Of a stretch of DNA of 12,479 nt, positions 1 to 5,321 are shown in pieces (the first letter of the stretch is position 1; each line of letters opens with the position of its first letter). The stretch lies in contig CATXXF010000051.1 of assembly GCA_958403395.1 (NCBI GenBank), forward strand, positions 1 to 12,479. Reading direction: 5' to 3'. Both the position numbers and the translations under genes were made by a program. The notes under the pieces are model-generated. The model made no database searches. It was not told the origin of the DNA and saw nothing but the letters and a program-made list of their open reading frames with translations. The stretch is from an uncultured Collinsella sp. GTDB lineage: Bacteria; Actinomycetota; Coriobacteriia; Coriobacteriales; Coriobacteriaceae.

Positions 1-4
1 TTTC

Positions 5-36
5 ATTATACCACGGTGGCATCACCTATATGTCAA
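5..36 (-). promoter_or_regulatory. Probable leftward promoter at window edge
   Basis: On the minus strand a perfect TTGACA (31-36) is followed after 20 nt by TATAAT (5-10), and the -10 is preceded by TGG, giving an extended -10 (TGnTATAAT). The 20-nt spacing is longer than the usual 16-18, but the extended -10 can compensate. Transcription would run off the left edge, so this promoter serves an unseen gene and implies that the kinase gene at 62 is not necessarily co-transcribed with it. No hairpin terminator is visible between the kinase stop and this promoter. Confidence 0.5.
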
Positions 37-61
37 TTCTGGTCTAACAGAGCCTTTTCTT

Positions 62-1450
62 TTAGGTAGCGGAGGTATCGACGACGCCGGTCGCATTGGC
101 AACCGCGACTATGACAATCATGCATAGGAGCAGCACACCCAATGCCTTGAGCCAGAGTTTCGCGAGTTTCTTGCCGCGATAGCTGTCGAGCAGTGCGAAT
201 CGCCGACGAAGACGGCGCTTATCGAGCAGTGCGAAATGCATAAGCACCATAAGGCCATCGACAAAGAAAAAATACTCGATTATGAGAAGCCACGTCGGGT
301 AGCTTTGGTTTGCTCCGGTGGGGTGAAAGACGGCAAAGTGACTTCCGGCAAAGAACACAAGCAGCGAGAAGCAGACGAGCGTATTCCAAATGCGGCCCAG
401 AGACTCCGGAACGCGAGAGAGCAGGCCGCATGCAGCGGAGGCGGCAGGGCCAGGAGGCCCTGCGGGGTTCTGGAGCCCTTGGGGCGTCAACACCGTCTCC
501 GAGGCCGGAGTTCGGACAGGCGGCGCAGGAGGCCGCACGGGGCGACTCAGATCGTATGCCGCGCGCGTCGCCCGTCCCAACGCTTCCGCACTCGCAAAAC
601 GCTTGGCCGGGTCGAGCGCCATCGACATGCAGACGGCATCGGCAAGTGGAGTGGGAATGCCGCGCGCCTCGCATTGCTCGCGCATGTCGAGCCCTAGCTT
701 AGGGTCGACTCCCGTCAAGCAGAAGAACAACAGGGCGCCAAGTGCGTAGACGTCGCTTCGCACGCTCGTCTGCCCAAACCCATACTGCTCGGGCGGCGCA
801 TAGGGTCGCGTGCCAAACTTGACGGTGTCGGCATCGGCGCCATCGTGCCATACGCGCGCGATCCCCAGGTCGATAATCACCAGCGATGAAAACGTCAGGC
901 CGTCATCAGGCGTATAGTTGGCACCTGTCACGATGATATTCGACGGCTTGAGGTCACGATGGATCACCGGCGCCGACGTCTCCCCCGCCATTGCAAAACC
1001 GGCATGGAGCTCGCCCACGGCGTCGCAAAGGACAGGATACAATTCACGCGCATAATCGGGGGTGGCTCCCAGACGGTCCACCAGCGCCCCGAGCGTCTCC
1101 CCTTCGATGTATTCCATAACCACGTTGAGCTCGTCGCCCACACGACGACAATCGACGATTCTGGGCAGGTGCTCAAAACGCCTGCCTGCCCGCTGAACGG
1201 CAAACAGACGCTCGTATGCCCCGCCGATTTGAGCCGAAGCATCGATGCGTTTACGGACAAAGGGGCCGAGCGAGCCACCGCCGGTTCCTTCAAAGTACAC
1301 GAGCTCGGTTGTTTCAACGGTCGAGCGCTTAAGTACACGCTCCACGCGATAGCTGTCGTCGCAATCGAGCGACGCCAGGTGCTCGGCAAGCGCTGCGGTC
1401 AGCTCGTCATCGGAATATGTTGGGGTCTGAGTATCCATAGCCTCCATCAT
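62..1450 (-). CDS. Membrane-anchored serine/threonine protein kinase
   Basis: Eukaryotic-type (Hanks) Ser/Thr kinase of about 462 residues, phosphorylating unknown proteins at the cytoplasmic face of the membrane. Visible motifs: probable ATP-binding Lys in FVRKRID (near residue 67), catalytic loop HRDLKPSN (164-171), DLG in place of DFG (194-196), the activation-segment end YAPPEQYG (217-224) and SDVYALG (232-238). A Pro-rich linker (about 303-339) leads to three predicted membrane helices (about 357-375, 387-406, 435-453). There are no PASTA repeats, so it is not PknB/PrkC-like; a large extracellular sensor is absent. The start is uncertain: GTG at 1468, ATG at 1450, 1447 or 1438 are all in frame and none has a well-spaced Shine-Dalgarno. 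It follows an HTH gene and a lipoprotein gene on the same strand (68-nt gap from the HTH stop), a likely operon. Confidence 0.88.
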   Translation of the reverse strand: MMEAMDTQTPTYSDDELTAALAEHLASLDCDDSYRVERVLKRSTVETTELVYFEGTGGGSLGPFVRKRIDASAQIGGAYERLFAVQRAGRRFEHLPRIVDCRRVGDELNVVMEYIEGETLGALVDRLGATPDYARELYPVLCDAVGELHAGFAMAGETSAPVIHRDLKPSNIIVTGANYTPDDGLTFSSLVIIDLGIARVWHDGADADTVKFGTRPYAPPEQYGFGQTSVRSDVYALGALLFFCLTGVDPKLGLDMREQCEARGIPTPLADAVCMSMALDPAKRFASAEALGRATRAAYDLSRPVRPPAPPVRTPASETVLTPQGLQNPAGPPGPAASAACGLLSRVPESLGRIWNTLVCFSLLVFFAGSHFAVFHPTGANQSYPTWLLIIEYFFFVDGLMVLMHFALLDKRRLRRRFALLDSYRGKKLAKLWLKALGVLLLCMIVIVAVANATGVVDTSAT

Positions 1451-1536
1451 AGCGCAGGGCGCAGACACCCCATGGCATCCGCGCCCCGTTCGTTTGCGTC
1501 GTTGTTCGGCAGCTCCGCCGGCTCAGATATCAGCCG

Positions 1537-1959
1537 CTAACTCACCGTCTCCTCGCCAAAGCGATACAGCTCCTCGTTGACCTTTTGGAGGCTGCACCCG
1601 CGATCGATGCAAAAAATGATAATCGCATCGCGGCGGTCCTTGCAGTTAAGGACGCTTACCCCGGCAGCCGTCAGCGCACGGTTGGTTTCTTTGAGCGTCA
1701 GCGCCATCGCAAAGGCAATCTGCAGCACCTTATTGCGGCTCGGATGCCGCGCACCGGTAAAGATCTGATAGCCAAAGGTCTCATTGAGATCGGCCATACG
1801 AACCACGCGCGAGCGCTCCAAGCCCTTTTCCTGCAGTAGCTGCTTCAGGTAGTTCGAAAGCGACGGGGCGGCAAAGTCGTGTTTTTTGATATAGCCATCG
1901 ATGTTTGGCGCGTCGAGAAGCTCATTGAGCAACTCGTCAGTCAGCTTTTTATCGGGCAT
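1537..1959 (-). CDS. XRE-like helix-turn-helix protein next to kinase
   Basis: A 140-residue soluble protein. Residues about 34-103 resemble a lambda-repressor-like HTH: LSNYLKQLLQEKGLERS, then a turn and a second helix pair containing YQIFTGARHPSRNKVLQIA, followed by two more helices rich in Leu/Ala. The N-terminal 30 residues are acidic and helical, and the C-terminus carries CIDRGCSLQKVNEELYRFG, probably another helical pair. From memory, similar small HTH proteins sit beside Ser/Thr kinases in Firmicutes, which would suggest a partner or phosphorylation target, but that is inference. The start is well supported: GGAGGTGA lies about 6 nt before the ATG at 1959. It may bind DNA or act only as a protein adaptor; the operator is unknown. 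Confidence 0.75.
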   Translation of the reverse strand: MPDKKLTDELLNELLDAPNIDGYIKKHDFAAPSLSNYLKQLLQEKGLERSRVVRMADLNETFGYQIFTGARHPSRNKVLQIAFAMALTLKETNRALTAAGVSVLNCKDRRDAIIIFCIDRGCSLQKVNEELYRFGEETVS

Positions 1960-1998
1960 ACGACTTCACCTCCCATACGGCGCAACGGTAGCGACATG

Positions 1999-2541
1999 CT
2001 AGGCCAACACCCAGCTTGCAGTGGTAGACTTATCAAACATGTTGGCAAAATACAGTGCCTTCTTGATATCGCCATCAAAGTAGATATTGCCCGCCACAGA
2101 GCCACCAGCGGCAAGGGTACCAGACTGCAGCTCATCGGAGCCCTCGCTGTAGTAACCCTGATTCTGCTGAGCGCCGTTGGCGTCCTCGCCCTTCCAGTCG
2201 TAGATGTTGTAATCTGCGCCCTCATCACCATTGTTGACGTACGTGACGTGAATGCCCGTCATGGTCGAACCGTCATAATTTGTGAGGCCGGGCTGGACGG
2301 AATCGACAACGACGGAAAGACCGGCAGCCGTGGTCACCGTCGCACCAACCGCCAGGTCAGTCGTAGACTGCTCTTCCTTCTTCGCCTCTTCCTTCTTGTC
2401 GCCATCGCCAGCGTCCTCGGTGACGGTCGCCTTATCGCTACCACAACCGGTAAGAAGACCGGCAGTCCCCAAGGCGACGGTGGCGAATGCGCCCAGTGCA
2501 GCGCGACGGCTCAGCAGCACTTCGTTTTCAAGCTTTTTCAT
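1999..2541 (-). CDS. Tat-type lipoprotein, DUF4352-like domain
   Basis: About 180 residues, exported and lipid-anchored. The N-terminus has a twin-arginine (LSRRAALGAF, Arg12-Arg13), a hydrophobic stretch, and a lipobox LLTGC with the acylated Cys at 33, so it probably uses the Tat route. A low-complexity Asp/Glu/Lys linker (about 40-61) is followed by a beta-rich domain with GATVTTAAGLSVVVDSV, then THVTYVNNGDE-like segments and a late EL.SGTLAAGGSVAGNIYFD stretch; this layout matches DUF4352/Telokin-like extracellular immunoglobulin-fold domains. Two adjacent ATGs exist (2544 and 2541); the second is chosen because GGAAGGA lies 6 nt upstream of it. That Shine-Dalgarno lies inside a perfect inverted repeat. 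The gene precedes the HTH and kinase genes by 39 nt, so it may be the surface component of the same unit. Confidence 0.82.
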   Translation of the reverse strand: MKKLENEVLLSRRAALGAFATVALGTAGLLTGCGSDKATVTEDAGDGDKKEEAKKEEQSTTDLAVGATVTTAAGLSVVVDSVQPGLTNYDGSTMTGIHVTYVNNGDEGADYNIYDWKGEDANGAQQNQGYYSEGSDELQSGTLAAGGSVAGNIYFDGDIKKALYFANMFDKSTTASWVLA

Positions 2542-2546
2542 CATGC

Positions 2547-2600
2547 ATCCTTCCTACGATCCGGCTACCGTGCCGGCACACAGCACATCGTAGGAAGGAT
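2547..2600 (-). repeat. Inverted repeat masking lipoprotein RBS
   Basis: Perfect 14-bp arms (2547-2560 and 2587-2600, sequence ATCCTTCCTACGAT and its complement) flank 26 nt that themselves contain a 5-bp stem CCGGC/GCCGG (2561-2565 / 2572-2576). In leftward RNA the 3' arm contains AGGAAGGA, the Shine-Dalgarno of the lipoprotein gene, so folding would bury it two nucleotides before the first ATG. Seen directly: the repeat and its position. Inferred: a translational switch or a DNA operator; the sequence alone cannot choose. No run of T follows it, so it is not a standard terminator. Confidence 0.75.
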
Positions 2601-2705
2601 TAAACTTGAATTCATTAGCTGAGAGCTAAGGCTGCGGTAAACGGCCAATGCAGTTATCCAAACGCCGAGCAAACGCACTTTGCGCAACCGTCTGCTGGCA
2701 GTGCA

Positions 2706-3029
2706 TCAACCCACCGTGACGGATTCCCCGGTAAAGGTGCTCACAAGCAACAGGATAAAGAAGGCCAAATAGCTGATGCTCAGCAGGTAGGCGATGACCA
2801 AAAAGGCAATCCATCCTACATTGGTCTTACCGTCGGCGCGGCGCTGCTCACGACTGCGATAAAGCCAAATCGTCACGCCGATAGCAGTGATAAACAGTAC
2901 GAGTGCCGCCGTAGCCAGCCCAGCAAGCACAAACATCACGCCAATGCCCACAGCGATGACCGGAAGCAGCAGCAAACCGCACCCGCATCCACCCGGACTA
3001 TATACGGCAGACTGTCGGCGTCGCCTCAT
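2706..3029 (-). CDS. Small hydrophobic membrane protein
   Basis: About 107 residues, not assigned to a known family. The N-terminus is strongly basic (MRRRRQ) and followed by SPGGCGCG, then a 39-residue hydrophobic stretch (about 19-57, long enough for two membrane helices), a polar basic loop (YRSREQRRADGKTN) and a final hydrophobic stretch (about 72-97). A positive N-terminus and loop suggest both face the cytoplasm. The reading frame can begin further upstream at a GTG (3059) that overlaps the HigA stop by one base, but the ATG at 3029 has GGGGGTGG about 7 nt before it and is preferred. It is on the same strand as and immediately behind the HigBA genes and could be read through from their promoter. 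No function is proposed. Confidence 0.65.
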   Translation of the reverse strand: MRRRRQSAVYSPGGCGCGLLLLPVIAVGIGVMFVLAGLATAALVLFITAIGVTIWLYRSREQRRADGKTNVGWIAFLVIAYLLSISYLAFFILLLVSTFTGESVTVG

Positions 3030-3058
3030 CGCCGCGCCACCCCCATCATCTTTGAGCA

Positions 3059-3400
3059 CTACAGTGCGATAGCCTGCTGAACAGGAACGATCTTGTCGAG
3101 TTCCGGTTCGATCCGCCTTTTCTCGGCCTCAAGGTCAAACGCCACCTGAGCGCGCAGCCAATAACCATCCGTCAGGCCAAAATAACGGCAAAGACGGAGG
3201 TCGGTGTCGGCCGTCACGCGACGTTTTCCCAAGACAACCTGCCCGATACGCTGAGCCGGAATCCCAGTCTCTTTCGCAAGGCGATATTGAGAAATGCCCA
3301 TGGGAACAAGAAACTCCTCTTTGAGAAGCTCACCAGGAGTCACCGGCGACAGCAAATCGGCCGAAGTCTCATCACTTGTGATAATCGACGATTTCGACAT
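3059..3400 (-). CDS. higA: HigA-family antitoxin
   Basis: A 113-residue XRE/HTH antitoxin that neutralises HigB and probably represses their shared promoter. The family signature is clear: TPGELLKEEFLVPMGISQYR (residues 21-40) opening the HTH, then RIGQVVLGKRRVTADTDLRL and CRYFGLTDGYWLRAQVAFDL. The frame extends upstream to 3475, but that part overlaps most of the HigB C-terminus; the ATG at 3400 is chosen because a GGAGAT sequence lies about 10 nt before it and the protein then has normal family length. It overlaps the end of higB by 29 nt, so translation is coupled. Toxin-before-antitoxin order is the usual one for HigBA. Confidence 0.92.
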   Translation of the reverse strand: MSKSSIITSDETSADLLSPVTPGELLKEEFLVPMGISQYRLAKETGIPAQRIGQVVLGKRRVTADTDLRLCRYFGLTDGYWLRAQVAFDLEAEKRRIEPELDKIVPVQQAIAL

Positions 3401-3653
3401 TCCAAGCCATCTCCTGTCTCCACTCAAAACAGACCCGATAGCGCTCGTTAACACGGATACTATATTGACCGGCACGATCGCCCTTCAAAGCTTCCAGGCG
3501 GTTGCCCGGTGGAACGCGAAGATCATCAAGCGAAGCACAAACCTGCAGTTGGCGAATCTTCCTCAACGCAACACGCTCAAAGGGCACGAACCTCCTGACC
3601 CGCACACCCATGGCAAAGCGTTCGGTATCCTCATCTTTATACGATGCAATCAT
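3372..3653 (-). CDS. higB: HigB-family mRNA interferase toxin
   Basis: A 93-residue RelE-superfamily toxin of the plasmid-maintenance/HigB group, which in characterised members cleaves mRNA on the ribosome. Conserved family sequence is nearly complete: MIASYKDEDTERF at the N-terminus, ALRKIRQLQVCASLDDLRVP in the middle, then PPGNRLEALKGDRAGQYSIR, NERYRVCFEW and the terminal EIVDYHK. No truncation is visible, so the toxin is probably functional. The start ATG at 3653 has an AAGG about 9 nt upstream. A perfect TATAAT lies 52 nt before the start. The pair may serve in stress response, phage defence or stabilisation of the locus; the sequence does not say which. Confidence 0.93.
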   Translation of the reverse strand: MIASYKDEDTERFAMGVRVRRFVPFERVALRKIRQLQVCASLDDLRVPPGNRLEALKGDRAGQYSIRVNERYRVCFEWRQEMAWNVEIVDYHK

Positions 3654-3664
3654 AGTATCGCCTT

Positions 3665-3741
3665 ACGTTAGTAACGTCAAACGTTTCTATAGACTTACAT
3701 CTCTATTATATCGTACGTTTGTTCGTGTTTTCTAGAACAAA
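3665..3741 (-). promoter_or_regulatory. higBA promoter with dyad operators
   Basis: For leftward transcription a perfect TATAAT lies at 3705-3710; no good -35 is seen at 17 nt (AGAAAA), suggesting a regulated or activator-aided promoter. Three dyads surround it: ACGTTA-G-TAACGT (3665-3677) and the 8-bp palindrome AAACGTTT (3679-3686) downstream of the -10, and TTTGTTC/GAACAAA (3718-3724 / 3735-3741, 10-nt spacer) overlapping the -35 position. The recurring ACGTT core is a reasonable candidate for HigA autoregulation. Elements are seen; their use as operators is inferred. Confidence 0.5.
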
Positions 3742-3755
3742 TAGTCCTTTGCGCC

Positions 3756-4943
3756 TTAGTCAAGCAAAAGCAATCGTTTGTAGACATCGAGGCCTTTGAG
3801 AAGGATTTCCTCGTCGAAGAGCATGCTATCGGTATGCAGAGCGCTTGTGGCATAGGCGGGACAGCCATCCGAATCACTCGGGTTGTCTTGGTCCTCTGGC
3901 ATACCCGTGCCCAGCAGGAAAAACACGCCCGGCAGATGGCGTTGATAGAACGCGAAATCCTCGGCGATCAGCAGCGGTTCCTCCACAAGCTGCAGCCCGG
4001 GCAAGGCAGACGCGACGCTGGCAAACAACTCGGGGTCGTTGTCGACCGGCGGATAGCCCTCGGCAAAGTCGAGATCATACGTGCAGCCCGTTGCGGCACA
4101 GGCATCGTCCAGCACGCGGCGCACGCCTTCGCGCGCCCGGTCGAACATGTCGTCCGTAAACACACGTAGGCTTCCGGCCACATGGGCCTCCCCTGCCACC
4201 GCGTTGCAAACCGTACCGGCCTGCAGCAGACCAAACTTACCGATACAGGGCTCGTCGGTGCCCAGCTCGTCCATCAGTTCGCGCTCGGCAACCAAGAACT
4301 TGGCAGCCGCCAGCGCCGCATCGTGCGACTCCTCGACCGGAACGCCATAGGTCTTAGCGATATGGATGCTCGTCCCGTGAATATGAATGTGTGTCTCACT
4401 CGAACGCGCCAGCAGCGGACCGGAACAACTCGCCAACGTGCCGGCAGGCAGATCGGGCCACACATGGAAGCCAAAAATGCGGTCAGCCCCATAGCGCTCG
4501 AACACACCGCTCTCGCATACCGTCTTGGCACCACCGGTCGTTTCCTCGGCCGGCTGGAACACAAAGAGAACGTTGCGCCTAATGACGCCCGGCTGCTCGC
4601 GAATCGTACGGTCGACATACGTCGCGGCGGCAAGTGCCATGGCCATGTGTCCATCATGTCCGCAAGCGTGCATCTTGCCGGGATGCGTCGAGGCAAAGGC
4701 CGCTCCCGTCGCCTCCGCGATGGGCAGCGCATCCATATCGGCGCGAATCGCTGTGGCATGCGCGGCACCAACGCCGGCGTCGAAGAAAGCGCAGACGCAG
4801 CTGGGGCACGGATGGGTCACCTCGCAAGCGAGCGGTGCCAACACGCCCTCGATATAGGCAATGGTTTGCGGAAGATCGAAATCGAGCTCCGGAATGCGAT
4901 GGAGATCGCGGCGATAGCGACGGAGTTCTTGGAGCTCGGTCAT
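3756..4943 (-). CDS. M20-family metallo-amidohydrolase, possible N-acetyl-DAP deacetylase
   Basis: A 395-residue zinc-dependent amidohydrolase of the M20D group (hippuricase/N-acyl-amino-acid/N-acetyl-DAP deacetylases). Seen: opening LRRYRRDLHRIPELDFDLPQ, metal-site HACGHDGHM (Cys94, His96), PAEE (catalytic/metal Glu pair 133-134), GFHVWPDLPAGT (His160) and the late LHTDS (His370). The lid domain carries GTSIHIAKTYG where many members have G.S.HAA.P, a variant also seen in Firmicutes relatives. The start is the ATG at 4943, with AAGGGA 7 nt upstream; upstream in-frame starts lack both conservation and an RBS. It is divergent from the lysA-dapA-dapB-dapH operon. Because DapH makes acetylated intermediates, deacetylation of N-acetyl-L,L-DAP (DapL role) is an attractive assignment, but a general aminoacylase cannot be excluded from sequence. 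Confidence 0.88.
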   Translation of the reverse strand: MTELQELRRYRRDLHRIPELDFDLPQTIAYIEGVLAPLACEVTHPCPSCVCAFFDAGVGAAHATAIRADMDALPIAEATGAAFASTHPGKMHACGHDGHMAMALAAATYVDRTIREQPGVIRRNVLFVFQPAEETTGGAKTVCESGVFERYGADRIFGFHVWPDLPAGTLASCSGPLLARSSETHIHIHGTSIHIAKTYGVPVEESHDAALAAAKFLVAERELMDELGTDEPCIGKFGLLQAGTVCNAVAGEAHVAGSLRVFTDDMFDRAREGVRRVLDDACAATGCTYDLDFAEGYPPVDNDPELFASVASALPGLQLVEEPLLIAEDFAFYQRHLPGVFFLLGTGMPEDQDNPSDSDGCPAYATSALHTDSMLFDEEILLKGLDVYKRLLLLD

Positions 4944-5036
4944 AGAGAATCCCTTCGTAAGGCACATCTGTTGCAACTTATTGTGATACAGGATTGTGGC
5001 ACACATGTTTCCAGCATATTGCTGCATTTTTTAAAC

Positions 5037-5065
5037 GTTATATACAAATACTCTTGTTTGGTAAA
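5037..5065 (-). promoter_or_regulatory. Promoter of the M20 amidohydrolase gene
   Basis: On the minus strand TTTACC (5060-5065) is followed by 17 nt and TATAAC (5037-5042), a fair -35/-10 pair that predicts a start near 5030 and a leader of roughly 87 nt. A short dyad CAGCA-TAT-TGCTG (5012-5024) lies just downstream and could be an operator or leader hairpin. This promoter overlaps the rightward promoter of the lysine operon, so the two may compete. Confidence 0.5.
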
Positions 5066-5082
5066 GTGCAACGTGATAGGGT
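5054..5082 (+). promoter_or_regulatory. Promoter of the lysine biosynthesis operon
   Basis: TTGTTT (5054-5059), 17-nt spacer, then TAGGGT (5077-5082) preceded by TGA, giving an extended -10. The predicted start, near 5089, falls immediately before the first helix of the lysine riboswitch, which supports the assignment even though the -10 is weak. A second possibility is TTGCTG (5020-5025) with TATACA (5042-5047), which would add about 35 nt of leader. Confidence 0.5.
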
Positions 5083-5091
5083 CTTTACCAC

Positions 5092-5252
5092 TTGATAGAG
5101 GCGCGGGCACGAAGAACCGCGGGCGAGCCGGCAGGCTTTGACCCCGTGGGGAGGCGAAACCCGCCGAACTGGGTTTTTCGGGCACGAACAACCTGGTGGG
5201 CCTGTGGGAAACACCCACAGGACTGTCTGCAGCAATGCGGGAGCGCTATCCG
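5092..5252 (+). ncRNA. Lysine riboswitch (L box) aptamer
   Basis: The region upstream of lysA has the ordered hallmarks of the lysine riboswitch (Rfam family Lysine): GATAGAGGCGCGG at the 5' side (5094 on), GGGGAGGCGAAACCCGCCGA in the middle (about 5149-5166), and GGACTGTC...GGGAGCGCTATC at the 3' side. P1 can form from GATAG (5094-5098) and CTATC (5246-5250). An 8-bp hairpin CCTGTGGG/CCCACAGG (5201-5208 / 5214-5221) and a CTGCA/TGCGG stem with a GCAA tetraloop (about 5227-5240) match the later helices of the five-way junction. Bound lysine would be expected to lower expression of the downstream biosynthetic operon. Identification rests on motif order and pairing, not on a covariance search. 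Confidence 0.88.
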
Positions 5253-5311
5253 GACATTGGGTCCACGCTATGCGGATTCGATGCGCAGATGGCGCCGTCT
5301 GGATAGCGAGG
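5244..5311 (+). promoter_or_regulatory. Riboswitch expression platform over the lysA RBS
   Basis: Two CGCTAT copies compete for one ATAGCG next to the lysA Shine-Dalgarno (GAGG, 5308-5311). CGCTATCC (5244-5251, including the 3' strand of P1) pairs over 8 bp with GGATAGCG (5301-5308). Alternatively CCACGCTAT (5263-5271) pairs with ATAGCGAGG (5303-5311) with a single A-A mismatch and covers the Shine-Dalgarno. When lysine locks P1, the first partner is lost and the masking pair is favoured. No T-rich terminator is seen before the ATG at 5322, so control is probably translational. Pairings are seen; the switch mechanism is inferred. Confidence 0.55.
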
Positions 5312-5321
5312 TTTACGGGAC

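Noticed and set aside
1879..2622. 247-codon plus-strand open frame opposite the lipoprotein
   Set aside because: Antisense to the lipoprotein and part of the HTH gene, both with good ribosome binding sites; its product has no recognisable family.
2626..2814. 62-codon minus-strand open frame between lipoprotein and membrane protein
   Set aside because: Overlaps the membrane protein's 3' end in another frame, lacks a Shine-Dalgarno and any motif.
5012..5032. Plus-strand terminator (CAGCA/TGCTG stem followed by six T)
   Set aside because: Stem of only 5 bp with A/T-rich loop and no rightward gene upstream to terminate; more likely a dyad near the leftward promoter.
4182..5141. 319-codon plus-strand open frame opposite the M20 gene
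   Set aside because: Overlaps the M20 gene with intact metal-site motifs and runs into the promoter and riboswitch region; no recognisable domain.
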